NCBI GenBank assembly: GCA_021779735.1
Contig: JAJYAC010000002.1
Span: forward strand, 1 to 64,000
DNA: 64,000 bases
From: Actinomycetes bacterium
GTDB lineage: Bacteria > Actinomycetota > Acidimicrobiia > Acidimicrobiales > RAAP-2
Direction: 5' to 3'
How positions within the stretch are numbered: the first letter of the stretch is position 1; each line of letters opens with the position of its first letter. The position numbers and the translations under genes are program-made. The notes beneath the pieces were generated by a model that worked only from the letters and a program-made list of their open reading frames with translations, did not search any database and was not told the origin of the DNA. Positions 34,517 through 43,590 of the stretch are shown piece by piece.

Positions 34517-36355
34517 TCAGCCTTCCAGGTGTTCGGTGACGGCGTCAACAACGGTGCGTGCGCTGAGGGGAAATCCCCCGTAGGCGAGAATCGAGGTCAT
34601 GGCCTCGCGCGGGGCGCCAGTCTCGGCGGCGATGAGCGTGCGCAACTGACCGTCGCGATTCTGCTCGATCACGAAGCAGTGATCGTGGCCCTCGACGAAG
34701 GCGCGCACGTCCTCGACGAAGGGGAACCCGCGCACGCGCATGAAGTCACACGCCACGCCGGCGGCGACCAGGAGGTCGCGAGCCTCGCGCACCGCGAGGT
34801 CACAGCTGCCCAGTGTGAGCAGTCCCACTCGGGCGTCCTCGCGCGACTCGACGAGTGGCGCGGGCACGTGAGCCGCTGAGGCCGCGTGCTTGAGCTTGAG
34901 GCGGTCGACGACCTGCTGGTACTCCTCAGGCTTTTCGGTGTAGCGACCGAATTGGTCGTGGCCCGAGCCGCGAATGAAGTAGGCGCCCTTCTCGTCCGAT
35001 CCGGGCAGCGTGCGCGCGCTGACGTGCTCGGCGTCTTCGTGGGCGTAGCGGAAGAACTCCTTCATTCCGGCGAGGTCGACATCGGAGAGCACGCGTCCGC
35101 GGTCCGGCGTGAAGTTGTCATCCCAGGTGAGCTTGGGCACGACCCAGTCGTTCATGCCGATGTCGAGATCGCTCAGCATGAACACGGGCGTCTGGAATCG
35201 CTCGGCGAGGTCAAAGCACGTCACGGCCATCTCGAAACACTCCGCGGGGTTCGCGGGAAACACCAGGATGTGCTTCGTGTCGCCGTGACTCGCGTAGGCG
35301 CAGAGCAAGATGTCGGCCTGCTGGGTGCGCGTGGGCATGCCGGTCGAGGGTCCGGTGCGCTGGACGTCGATGACGACGGCCGGGATCTCGGTGTAGTAGG
35401 CGAGGCCCAGCAGCTCGTTCATGAGTGAGATCCCCGGCCCCGAGGTCGAGGTGAAGCTGCGCGCCCCGCTCCAGGACGCTCCGAGCACGATGCCGATAGC
35501 GGCGATTTCGTCCTCGGCCTGAACGATGAGGAAGTTGTTCTCGTAGGTTGTCTCACCGTTCTCGTCAACGACCGCGACGCGCCGGTACTTCTGACACAGG
35601 CGCTGGAAGTTGTCCATCACCGCGGTGGCCGGCGTGATGGGGTACCAGCCCGTCACCGTGGCGCCGGCGTAGAGGCAGCCCAGAGCCGCGGCGGTGTTGC
35701 CGTCGATGAGAATGGACTCGCTCGTCGCATCCATCGGCGCCACGGAAAAGGGCAGTGGGCAGGAGAAGTTTGCGATCGCGTAGTCGTAGCCGAGTTGGAG
35801 GGCCTTCTGGTTTGACTCGCGCAGGTGCTCGTTGCGCGAGAAGGTCTCGGCGAGGAGCTGGGAGACGATGTCGGCGTCGATGCCCAGCAGCGCAACGAGG
35901 CTGCCGGCGTAGGCGATGTTCTTCATGAGGATTCGCTCGCGCGGGGCCACGAAGTTCTCAATGCACATCGTCGCGAGCGGCACGCCGAGGAAGGTCACGT
36001 CCTCGCGCGCCAGATCCGGATCGAGGGGCCAGGACGAGTCGTAGAGCACGTAGCCACCCTGGACGACGTCGGCGATGTCCTCACGGTACGTCGCGGAGTT
36101 CATCGCCACCATGAGGTCGTAGTCCAAGCTGCGCGCGGTGTGACCTAGGGCGTTGACGCGGATCTCGTACCACGTGGGCAGGCCCTGGATATTGGAGGGG
36201 AAGAGGTTCTTGCCCGACACGGGCACGCCCATGCGAAAGATCGCCTGCATGAGCAGGCTGTTGGCGCTGGCCGAGCCGGTGCCGTTCACGTTGGCGAGCT
36301 TGACCGAGAAGTCGTTGACCGCGGGCGCGTGGGTGGGGGCGAAGTCGAGGGACAT
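34517..36355 (-). CDS. korA: 2-oxoacid:ferredoxin oxidoreductase subunit alpha (gamma-alpha fusion)
   Basis: A 612-residue subunit. An N-terminal gamma domain (DFSVKLANVNGTGSASANSLLMQAIFRMGVPVSGKNLFPSNIQGLP) is fused to the alpha domain, which carries the substrate-binding YPITPAT motif in GWYPITPATAVMD and the CoA/ThDP-contacting TSTSGPGISLMNE block. The domain order matches KorA of actinobacteria, where KorAB supports a TCA cycle with a ferredoxin-linked 2-oxoglutarate step. The ATG at 36355 begins 2 bp after the upstream oxidoreductase stop. A pyruvate or branched-chain oxoacid substrate cannot be excluded. Confidence 0.93.
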   Translation of the reverse strand: MSLDFAPTHAPAVNDFSVKLANVNGTGSASANSLLMQAIFRMGVPVSGKNLFPSNIQGLPTWYEIRVNALGHTARSLDYDLMVAMNSATYREDIADVVQGGYVLYDSSWPLDPDLAREDVTFLGVPLATMCIENFVAPRERILMKNIAYAGSLVALLGIDADIVSQLLAETFSRNEHLRESNQKALQLGYDYAIANFSCPLPFSVAPMDATSESILIDGNTAAALGCLYAGATVTGWYPITPATAVMDNFQRLCQKYRRVAVVDENGETTYENNFLIVQAEDEIAAIGIVLGASWSGARSFTSTSGPGISLMNELLGLAYYTEIPAVVIDVQRTGPSTGMPTRTQQADILLCAYASHGDTKHILVFPANPAECFEMAVTCFDLAERFQTPVFMLSDLDIGMNDWVVPKLTWDDNFTPDRGRVLSDVDLAGMKEFFRYAHEDAEHVSARTLPGSDEKGAYFIRGSGHDQFGRYTEKPEEYQQVVDRLKLKHAASAAHVPAPLVESREDARVGLLTLGSCDLAVREARDLLVAAGVACDFMRVRGFPFVEDVRAFVEGHDHCFVIEQNRDGQLRTLIAAETGAPREAMTSILAYGGFPLSARTVVDAVTEHLEG

Positions 36356-36357
36356 TG

Positions 36358-38160
36358 CTAACTCCTGACGGCGCCGACCGAGCGCACCGGGATGTGGCGC
36401 ACGCCGGAGGCGTAGGGGATATCGAGGGTGAACTCTTCCATGTCCCACGCCGACGTGGGACAGCGTTCCGCGCACAGGCCACAGTGCACGCACACGTTCT
36501 CGTCTTTGACCATCACCCGACCGGTCTGGGGGAGGGCGCCGGAGACGAAGAGGGGTTGGTCGCGGTTGGGCGACGGCGCCGAGAGGCGCGAGCGCAGGTC
36601 GTTCTCCTCGGCGTTGGTGGTAATCGTTAGACACTGCACGGGGCAGATATCGATGCAGGCGTCACACTCGATGCAGAGCTTCTCTTGGAAGGCCGTCTGC
36701 ACGTCGCAGTTGAGGCATCGCTGGGCCTCGCGTGCGGTCTGCTCGGCGGTGAAGCCCAACTCGACCTCGAGGTTGAGCGCCTCGAAGCGCCGGGTCAACT
36801 CGACGTGGCTCATCTGCTGGCGCGGCGAGGGGTTGTAGTCGTTGTGGTAGCTCCACTCGTTCATGCCCATCTTCGTACTGGTGAGCTTCATTGCTTCGTG
36901 CGGGCGCGCGGCGACGTCTTCGCCCTGGCAGTACTGGTGAATCGAGATGGCGGCCTGGTGTCCGTGGGCGACGGCCCAGATGATGTTCTTGGGCCCCCAC
37001 GCGGCGTCGCCGCCGAAGAAGACGCCCGGGCGCGTGGACTGGAACGTCGTGGTGTCGACAACGGGCATGTCCCAGTCGCCGAAGTCGAGTCCGAGGTCGC
37101 GCTCGATCCAGGGGAAGGCGTTCTCCTGGCCGATGGCGAGGATGACGTCGTCACAGGGAATGATGACGGTGTCAACGACGCTCGAGTGGCGCGCGCCCTC
37201 GTCCCACTCGACGACGTCGAACTCCATACCCACCAGGCGACCGTTCTCGAGCACGAAGCGCTTGGGCGCGTGGTTGACGACGATCTCCACGCCCTCTTCC
37301 TCCGCGTCCTCGAGTTCCCAGGGCGAGGCCTTGAAGTACTCGCGGGGCCGACGGGCCATGACCTTGATGTCGTCGGCGCCCACCCGGCGCGACGTGCGAC
37401 AGCAGTCCATCGCGGTGTTGCCCACGCCAATGATCAACACGCGACGGCCGATTGACTCGACGTGGCCGAAGCTCACCGACTCGAGCCAGTCGATGCCAAT
37501 GTGCACGTGCTCGGGGTCCTCGTAGCGACCGGGCAGGTCCAACTCTTTGCCGCGCGGGGCTCCCACGCCCACGAAGACGGCGTCGTAGCCCTCGTCCACG
37601 AGGGCGCGCAGGCTGTCAACGGGGGAGTTGTAGCGAATGTCCACGCCCATGTCGAGGATGACGCCGGTCTCCTCGTCGAGCACGCGATCGGGTAGTCGAA
37701 ACTCGGGGATGTTCGTGCGCATGAGACCGCCGGGCCGGTCGAACTTCTCGAACATGACGACCTCGTAGCCCAGGGGCATGAGGTCGTTCGCCACGGTGAG
37801 AGACGAGGGGCCCGCACCCACGCAGGCCACGCGCTTGCCATTCTTGACCGCCGGCGCCTGGGGGAGGCGATCGGCGATGTCGCCCTTTAGGTCGGAGGTG
37901 ACACGCTTGAGACGGCAGATCGCCACCGGACTGCCGTCGACGCGTCCGCGCCGGCACGCCGGTTCGCAGGGTCGGTCGCACGTGCGCCCCAGCACGCCGG
38001 GAAAGACGTTCGACTCGCGGTTGAGTAGGTACGCGTCGTCGAAGCGTCCTTGAGCGATGAGGCGGATGTAGCCGGGAACGTCGGTGTGCGCGGGGCAGGC
38101 CCACTGGCAATCGACGACACGGTGGTAGTAATTCGGCTCACCCGTGTTCGTCGGTTCCAC
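36358..38160 (-). CDS. GltD-like FAD/[4Fe-4S] oxidoreductase fused to ferredoxin domain
   Basis: A 600-residue protein related to the glutamate synthase small subunit and NfnB-type reductases. N-terminal cysteines (DCQWACPAHTDVPGYI, GRTCDRPCEPACRRG) form GltD-like clusters. The FAD motif is VACVGAGPSSLTVANDLMPLGYEV, and a second dinucleotide site is VLIIGVGNTAMDCCR. The C-terminus adds two ferredoxin clusters (CIECDACIDICPVQC and CVHCGLCAERCP). It is the first gene of the korAB operon and probably transfers KorAB electrons to NAD(P). The GTG at 38160 is chosen because caaggagg lies 8-9 bases upstream, even though the frame is open to 38193. Confidence 0.9.
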   Translation of the reverse strand: MEPTNTGEPNYYHRVVDCQWACPAHTDVPGYIRLIAQGRFDDAYLLNRESNVFPGVLGRTCDRPCEPACRRGRVDGSPVAICRLKRVTSDLKGDIADRLPQAPAVKNGKRVACVGAGPSSLTVANDLMPLGYEVVMFEKFDRPGGLMRTNIPEFRLPDRVLDEETGVILDMGVDIRYNSPVDSLRALVDEGYDAVFVGVGAPRGKELDLPGRYEDPEHVHIGIDWLESVSFGHVESIGRRVLIIGVGNTAMDCCRTSRRVGADDIKVMARRPREYFKASPWELEDAEEEGVEIVVNHAPKRFVLENGRLVGMEFDVVEWDEGARHSSVVDTVIIPCDDVILAIGQENAFPWIERDLGLDFGDWDMPVVDTTTFQSTRPGVFFGGDAAWGPKNIIWAVAHGHQAAISIHQYCQGEDVAARPHEAMKLTSTKMGMNEWSYHNDYNPSPRQQMSHVELTRRFEALNLEVELGFTAEQTAREAQRCLNCDVQTAFQEKLCIECDACIDICPVQCLTITTNAEENDLRSRLSAPSPNRDQPLFVSGALPQTGRVMVKDENVCVHCGLCAERCPTSAWDMEEFTLDIPYASGVRHIPVRSVGAVRS

Positions 38161-38326
38161 GCAGAATCCTCCTTGACCCGACGGCCGCGCCACGTCAGCC
38201 TCGATCTAGTCGTACTGTACTCCTCGCCCTTAAGGCCCAAATGCCCACGGCCGGGCCCAAGGTCACCGCGCCGGCCGACGAAACGACGCGAGAGCGTCTC
38301 GTAGACTTGGTGAAAGCGATGAAGGG

Positions 38327-39751
38327 ATGTCGGTGCGACGCACGCGAATCGTGGCCACCATTGGTCCGGCCTCAGAGAGTGATGAGGTCATCAAGGATCT
38401 GATCGACGCCGGCGTAGACGTCTTTCGCCTCTCCTTCGCTCACGGCGACATCCCCTCGGGCATTGAGCGACTGCGCCGCGTGCGCGCCCTCGCGCCCGAC
38501 GTGGCGATCATGGTCGACATCCCCGGACCCAAGATCCGCGCCGGCTCCTTTGGGGCCCAGCCCGTCGAGCTCGCGACGGGGACCCGCGTCGAGTTGGCCG
38601 AGGGCTTTGGCGAAATTTCCACCGCCGAGCGCATCGTCGTCGAGCGCGCGGACGTGCTGAGCCTGCTGCGAGTGGGAGACAAAGTGCACCTGGGAGACGG
38701 AGGCGTCTCGCTCGAGGTCGTCGCCTCCGGCGATGCGGTGCGCGCGCTGGTGGTCGCCGGTGGCGTCGTCACTGGCAAGCCTGGTCTCTCGCTGCCGTCG
38801 TCGCTCTTGAATGATCGCCTGCCCACCCCCGAAGACCGCGCGCGCCTCGAAGCCCTGCGCGACGAGGCCTTCGAGATACTCGCGGTCTCCTTCGTGCGCT
38901 CAGCCTTTGACATCGTCTCGACGCGCAGCGTTCTCTCGCGCGACGACGTGCTCATCATGGCCAAGATCGAGACGAGCGAGGGCGTGGCCAATCTTGACGA
39001 GATCATCGCGGTCTCGGACGCCATCATGGTCGCGCGCGGTGACCTCGGCGTGCGCATGCCCATCGAAGAGGTGCCTCACCTCCAAAAGAACATCGTGCGC
39101 CACGGCATCCGCTACGCGCGACCCGTCGTCGTGGCCACGCAAATGCTCGAGTCCATGACTCACGCCCAGGTGCCCACGCGCGCCGAGGTGACCGACGTCG
39201 CCAACGCGGTGCTCGACGGCGCGAGCGCGGTGATGCTCTCGGGCGAGACCGCGATCGGCGACGACCCCGTGGCGACCGTGGTCACGATGGATCGCATCGT
39301 GCGCCGGGCCGAAGCCTTCTTTCCCTACCGCCAGTGGGGCGAGGGGCTGGGCGTGCAAGAGACCGTGGGCACCGGCACGCAGTCACTGCGCATCACCGCC
39401 GCGGTCACCGGCGCCGCGTGGCGCGCGGCGATGGAGGAAAACGCGGTGGCGATCGTCGCCTGCACGCGTTCGGGCATGACCGCGCGCGCCATCTCGCGAT
39501 TTCGCCCGCCGATGCCGATCGTGGCCATCACGCCGAGCGAGGGTACGGCGCGCCAACTGCGTAGCTCCTGGGGCGTCCAAGAAACGTACCTCTCGCCCTC
39601 GACCGACATCGACGACCTCTGTCAGTTCGCGGTCGCCCAGTTGAAGGTCTCGGGCACGGCCAAGGCCGGCGACACCATCATCGTGATGGCGGGTTCGGCC
39701 TCGGGCGGCGCACAGATCACCGACACGGTGCGCCTCGTCATCGTCTCCTAG
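38327..39751 (+). CDS. pyk: Pyruvate kinase
   Basis: A 474-residue glycolytic enzyme converting phosphoenolpyruvate and ADP to pyruvate and ATP. RRTRIVATIGPASES is the standard N-terminus. DIPGPKIRAG holds a conserved active-site Lys. IMAKIETSEGVANLDEII carries the catalytic KIE lysine and the Mg-binding Glu, followed by VARGDLGVRMPIEEVP. The C-terminal alpha/beta domain is complete. TAGACT near 38304 is a candidate -10. It is divergent from the korAB operon, with 166 bp between the starts. Confidence 0.97.
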   Translation: MSVRRTRIVATIGPASESDEVIKDLIDAGVDVFRLSFAHGDIPSGIERLRRVRALAPDVAIMVDIPGPKIRAGSFGAQPVELATGTRVELAEGFGEISTAERIVVERADVLSLLRVGDKVHLGDGGVSLEVVASGDAVRALVVAGGVVTGKPGLSLPSSLLNDRLPTPEDRARLEALRDEAFEILAVSFVRSAFDIVSTRSVLSRDDVLIMAKIETSEGVANLDEIIAVSDAIMVARGDLGVRMPIEEVPHLQKNIVRHGIRYARPVVVATQMLESMTHAQVPTRAEVTDVANAVLDGASAVMLSGETAIGDDPVATVVTMDRIVRRAEAFFPYRQWGEGLGVQETVGTGTQSLRITAAVTGAAWRAAMEENAVAIVACTRSGMTARAISRFRPPMPIVAITPSEGTARQLRSSWGVQETYLSPSTDIDDLCQFAVAQLKVSGTAKAGDTIIVMAGSASGGAQITDTVRLVIVS

Positions 39752-39755
39752 GGAG

Positions 39756-41777
39756 CTACTTCGCGGCCACCTTGGGCGCCTCGGCGAAGTGGTGCGCCTC
39801 GGCGCGAAAGCGCCCCCGTCCACCGCTGAGGGCCCTCAACTCGAGCCCGTAACGCGTCAGCTCGCCCTCGGGCACGTGGGCCGCCACGACGGTGTCGCCG
39901 CGCTCGTTCTGATCTGTGCCGATGACGCGTCCGCGCCGGCTCGAGAGGTCGGTGAGCACGTCGCCGAGGAACTCGGCGGGAACGGTCACCTCGACGGCCA
40001 TGATTCTCTCGAGCAGGGCGGTGCCCGACTTCTCGAGAGCGGCGCGCAGCGCGAGTGATCCCGCGGTCTCAAAGGCCGCCTCCGAAGAGTCCACGCTGTG
40101 AGACTTGCCGTCGTAGAGGGTCGCGCGCACGCCGATCACCGGCTGGCCCGACGGGCCACCGTGGGCCATGGCCTTTTCAATACCGTTCCTCACCGCGCTG
40201 ATGTACTGACGTGGCACGGACCCGCCGACGACGGCGTCGACAAAGTCGAAGGCCTCGGTGGGCGAGAGTGGCTCAAACTTCACGTTCACGACGGCGAACT
40301 GGCCGTGCCCGCCGGTCTGCTTCTTGAGTCGCCCCTCGACGTCGGCCGCCGCACGGATCGTTTCGAAGTAGGCGACCGGTGGCGCCGCCCACGTGACGTC
40401 AACGCCGTAGCGCCGCTTGAGCCGTTCGTGGACGACTTGGAGGTGCATCTCGCCCATCGCGTCGACGACGAGCGATCGGGAGACGGGATCGTGGCGCACG
40501 CGCAGGGCGGTGTCCTCTTCGACGAGACGGTGCAGCGCGGAGGAGACCTTCTCGTCGTCACTTGCCGCGGCCACGACGGCGGCTGAGAGCGCGTGGGCTC
40601 GTCCGGCTCCCGAGACGGCCGCGAGGTCGCGGGCGGGCCGGGCGAGGACGTCGCCCACCCGTACGTTGTTCAACTTGGCGAACGCCACGACGTCGCCGGC
40701 GACCGCTCGCTCGGTCGAGTGCAACTTCGAGCCCACGAGGTAGTTCAGACCGTGGAGGCGCTCTTCGCCACGGGTGCGAGCGTTGGCCACCGTGACGTCG
40801 CCCTGGATCGTGCCCGAGACCACTTCGCACACGACGATGCGCCCGACGTAGGGGTCGACGATGACCTTAAAGGCCCGCAGCACGAGATCGGCGTCGGGGG
40901 AGCGTTCGAGGTGAACGAGTTCGCCACCCTCGAACATCGGAATGGGCCGACTCTCGGCGATCTCGTCGAGCAGGGTGATCAGTCGATCGATGCCGATCGC
41001 GCTCGTGACCGACCCGCACGTGACCGGCACGATGCGCCCCTCCACCATCAGGTGTCCGAGCACCGACTCGAGCTCGCTCATGTCGGGAGTCTCACCCTCG
41101 AGGTAGCGCTCCGTCAGTGAGTCGTCGCCGACAACGATCGCTTCGAGCAGGCTCGCGCGCACGCGTGCCTCGAGCTCGGCCAGCTCGGCGGGAACCGGAC
41201 CGTGGCTCGTTCCCGAAGACCCGTAAGTAATGGCCTCGTCGGCGAGCAAGTCCACGACGCCGGAAAATGACGCGCCCAGTCCGATGGGCAGCTCGAGGGG
41301 CGCCAGGGTGGGCCCGATGAGCCGTTCGAGCGCCGAGAGGGTCGCTTCGAAGTCGGCGCGCTCGGCGTCGAGCATGTTGATGAAGACGACGACGGGCACG
41401 CCGGCGTCACGGCACAGGTCCCACAGGACCGCGGTGTCGTTGGTCACGCCGTTGACCGCGCCCACGACGAGTAGCGCGACGTCAGCCACGTCGAGGGCTC
41501 GTTCCACCTCGGCGAAGAAGTCGATGAACCCGGGTGTGTCGAGGAGGGTGAGCTTGTCTTCACCGATCCACACCGGCGCCATCGCGATGCCGAGCGACGT
41601 GTGGTGGCGTCGCTCCTCGGGATCATTGCCCGCGATCGTGGAACCATCTTCCACCCGCCCGGCCTTGGAGAGACCGCCGGTCGCGACGACCAACGCGTCG
41701 AGTAACGAGGTCTTGCCCACTCCCGCTCGGCCAACGATTGCGACGGTACGCGCCTTGGGGTGGCGTATCGAGTTCAT
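39756..41777 (-). CDS. Elongation factor G-like GTPase (EF-G2 type)
   Basis: A 673-residue protein with all EF-G domains. The P-loop is GRAGVGKTS (16-24) and switch I retains a Thr. In G3 the usual DTPGH is DTPGF, so the catalytic His is Phe84. In G4 the guanine-specificity motif NKxD is NMLD (134-137), with Met in place of Lys. Domains III-V follow (AVVNVKFEPLSPTEAFDFVDAVVGGSVP). These changes suggest a divergent EF-G paralogue with altered GTPase behaviour, not the housekeeping translocase. Its role is unknown. The ATG at 41777 follows gaggtgtcc; a GTG two codons upstream is possible. Confidence 0.9.
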   Translation of the reverse strand: MNSIRHPKARTVAIVGRAGVGKTSLLDALVVATGGLSKAGRVEDGSTIAGNDPEERRHHTSLGIAMAPVWIGEDKLTLLDTPGFIDFFAEVERALDVADVALLVVGAVNGVTNDTAVLWDLCRDAGVPVVVFINMLDAERADFEATLSALERLIGPTLAPLELPIGLGASFSGVVDLLADEAITYGSSGTSHGPVPAELAELEARVRASLLEAIVVGDDSLTERYLEGETPDMSELESVLGHLMVEGRIVPVTCGSVTSAIGIDRLITLLDEIAESRPIPMFEGGELVHLERSPDADLVLRAFKVIVDPYVGRIVVCEVVSGTIQGDVTVANARTRGEERLHGLNYLVGSKLHSTERAVAGDVVAFAKLNNVRVGDVLARPARDLAAVSGAGRAHALSAAVVAAASDDEKVSSALHRLVEEDTALRVRHDPVSRSLVVDAMGEMHLQVVHERLKRRYGVDVTWAAPPVAYFETIRAAADVEGRLKKQTGGHGQFAVVNVKFEPLSPTEAFDFVDAVVGGSVPRQYISAVRNGIEKAMAHGGPSGQPVIGVRATLYDGKSHSVDSSEAAFETAGSLALRAALEKSGTALLERIMAVEVTVPAEFLGDVLTDLSSRRGRVIGTDQNERGDTVVAAHVPEGELTRYGLELRALSGGRGRFRAEAHHFAEAPKVAAK

Positions 41778-41841
41778 GGACACCTCGATTCATGCAGCAA
41801 GTTGCCCTCACCGTAGTCCTGGGCGGTCGCTCGCCGCGACG

Positions 41842-41883
41842 GGCCTTTGGACCTAGGAAAGTCCCTGGGCCCTCGACCCAGGG
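41842..41883. promoter_or_regulatory. Two mutually exclusive hairpins
   Basis: One possible structure pairs GGGCC with GGCCC and, inside it, GGAC with GTCC around the loop CTAGGAAA. The alternative pairs CCCTGGG (41863-41869) with CCCAGGG (41877-41883) around CCCTCGA. The two share bases and cannot form together. No T-run follows. It lies about 65-105 bp upstream of the EF-G-like start. Confidence 0.35.
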
Positions 41884-42039
41884 CGACGTGAATCGCGTCG
41901 TCGCTTCGTCGACGAGGTCGAGTCGACGCGACTACTTCGCGCTCGCCGAGTGGTCCAGCCTCGAGCGGCGTCACGGTCGCTCGGGGAGAATTGCTACGAA
42001 CTCGCTGGCGTTATGCCCCCTCGGTGTGTAGAGTCGCGG

Positions 42040-42053
42040 TTAACGTCCGTTAA
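42040..42053. promoter_or_regulatory. Operator-like inverted repeat TTAACG-N2-CGTTAA
   Basis: A perfect 6-bp inverted repeat, AT-rich against the local background, about 80 bp before the NmrA-like start and in the expected promoter region. It could be the binding site of a HxlR, MarR or TetR-type regulator; none is encoded nearby. Confidence 0.45.
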
Positions 42054-42133
42054 GCAAGTGTGAACATCAAAGCCACGACTCCGCTACGGATGCGCCGTGC
42101 ACTACTGCTAATCAACGAAACGAGGGGCATTTC

Positions 42134-43090
42134 ATGACTCAGAGCGCCACCAAGATCATCGCCGTCGTCGGCGCCACCGGAGCCCAGGGCGGCGGTCTCA
42201 TCCGCGCGATCCTCGCTCACCCCCAGGACGGTTACAGCGCTCGAGCCATCACCCGCGACCCCAACTCGGACAAGGCCCAGGCGCTCGCCGCGCTGGGCGT
42301 GGAAGTGGTCTGCGCGGACCTCGATGACGAGGCGAGCCTGGTGGCCGCCTTTTCCGGCGCCTACGGGGCCTACTGCCTGACCAACTTCTGGGAGCACTTC
42401 TCGGCTGACAAGGAGATCGAGCAGGCGGGGATTCTCGCGCGTGCGACGAAGGCGGCCGGCGTCTCGCACGTCGTCTGGTCGACCCTCGAAGACGTTCGCG
42501 ACTCCGTGCCCCTCGAGGACACTCGCATGCCGACGATCCTGGGCAAGTACAAGGTGCCTCACTTCGATGCCAAGGGCGAGGCCAACCACCTCTTTAGCGA
42601 CGCCGGCGTGCCCACCACCTTCCTCAACACCTCCTTCTACTGGGAGAACCTGATCTACTTCGGCATGGGTCCCCAGCGAAGCGAGGACGGAAGCCTCTCC
42701 ATCACCTTCCCCCTGGGCGACGCGAAGCTCGCCGGGATCGCAGCCGGCGACATCGGCGCCTGCGCCTACGGCGTCTTCGCCGCCGGCGAGAAGTTCATCG
42801 GCCAGACGGTCAGCATCGCCGGGGGGCACCTGAGCGGGGCGGAGATGGCCGCAAGTCTCTCCAAGGCCCTCGGCGAAGAGGTCCGCTACAACGCCGTCAC
42901 GCCGGACGCCTATCGGGCCTTTGGCTTTCCCGCCGCCGAGGAGCTGGGAAACATGTTCCAGTACAACGCGGAGTTCTCCGACGAGTACTGCGCCAAGCGC
43001 GACCTCAACGCCACGCGCGCGCTCAACCCCGACCTGCACTCTTTTGACGCGTGGCTCGCCGAAAACGCGTCGAAGCTACCGTTGGGCTGA
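42134..43090 (+). CDS. NmrA-like NAD(P)-binding protein
   Basis: A 318-residue atypical short-chain dehydrogenase of the NmrA/HSCARG group. The N-terminal motif is IIAVVGATGAQGGGLIRAIL, followed by ARAITRDPNSDKAQALAALGVEVVCADLDD, the usual NADP-selective region of NmrA-like proteins. The catalytic YxxxK of true SDRs is not in its usual place. Members act as NADP sensors or as reductases. The ATG is preceded by cgaggggca. Confidence 0.85.
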   Translation: MTQSATKIIAVVGATGAQGGGLIRAILAHPQDGYSARAITRDPNSDKAQALAALGVEVVCADLDDEASLVAAFSGAYGAYCLTNFWEHFSADKEIEQAGILARATKAAGVSHVVWSTLEDVRDSVPLEDTRMPTILGKYKVPHFDAKGEANHLFSDAGVPTTFLNTSFYWENLIYFGMGPQRSEDGSLSITFPLGDAKLAGIAAGDIGACAYGVFAAGEKFIGQTVSIAGGHLSGAEMAASLSKALGEEVRYNAVTPDAYRAFGFPAAEELGNMFQYNAEFSDEYCAKRDLNATRALNPDLHSFDAWLAENASKLPLG

Positions 43091-43206
43091 TCTCACCGCG
43101 TCGAGCTTCGCCTCGTCGCGCGCGATATCCGAGGGTTGGCGGGTCGCAGGATCACCTCGTCACGCGGGCGTTCACCGCGAGAGTCTCTGCGGCGTTCGTC
43201 GGTCCC

Positions 43207-43590
43207 TCAACACGCCACGACGGTGACGGCGCGCCCGCACGCGGCGACCAGAACACCTATGTCGTGCGGATCGCTGGTCACCACTCGGTCACCCTTGGCG
43301 GCGATGGCGACCAGGGTGGCATCGATCGCCGTGCCGGTGCGCGCGTCGCGAATCAGAGTGCCCGCCTCTTTGGCGAGCTCGTCATCGACGGGCACCACGC
43401 TCACGGCGTGCAGGAGTGCGGCCAGTGGTGCTTGGTGGTTTGTTCCTCCCCGCCACACCTCGGCGAGCACGGCGCCATTGGTGCGCAACGACCATGATCG
43501 CTCTCGCGCGACCTTCAAGAGAGCGGCGCTCTCTCGGTCGCGACGTTCTATCGTGATGAAGAAGCCCGCGTCCAAGACGAGGGCGGTCAC
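43207..43590 (-). CDS. vapC: PIN-domain ribonuclease toxin VapC
   Basis: A 127-residue PIN-domain protein. The acidic metal-binding residues are Asp7 (LDAGF), Glu44 (AEVWRGG), Asp90 (AIDATLVA) and Asp107 (TSDPHD). VapC toxins cut specific RNAs when not bound by their antitoxin. The GTG start overlaps the antitoxin stop (GTGA). The pair lies next to an IS element. Confidence 0.88.
   Translation of the reverse strand: MTALVLDAGFFITIERRDRESAALLKVARERSWSLRTNGAVLAEVWRGGTNHQAPLAALLHAVSVVPVDDELAKEAGTLIRDARTGTAIDATLVAIAAKGDRVVTSDPHDIGVLVAACGRAVTVVAC

Larger units (their letters stand above)
41778..42133. other. Divergent intergenic region with structured elements
   Basis: No gene is seen here. The region separates the EF-G-like gene from the NmrA-like gene and contains two overlapping hairpins around 41842-41883 and a perfect inverted repeat at 42040-42053. 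Both are listed separately. A shorter GTCGAC-rich palindromic patch lies near 41900-41935. Confidence 0.6.

Noticed and set aside
38230..38250. DosR-like box around GCCCTTAAGGCCC between the kor operon and pyk, and a similar GGGCCTTTGGACC at 41842
   Set aside because: Both differ from the mycobacterial DosR consensus at several defined positions, and GC-rich near-palindromes are expected by chance here. No dosR/dosS gene is in the window.
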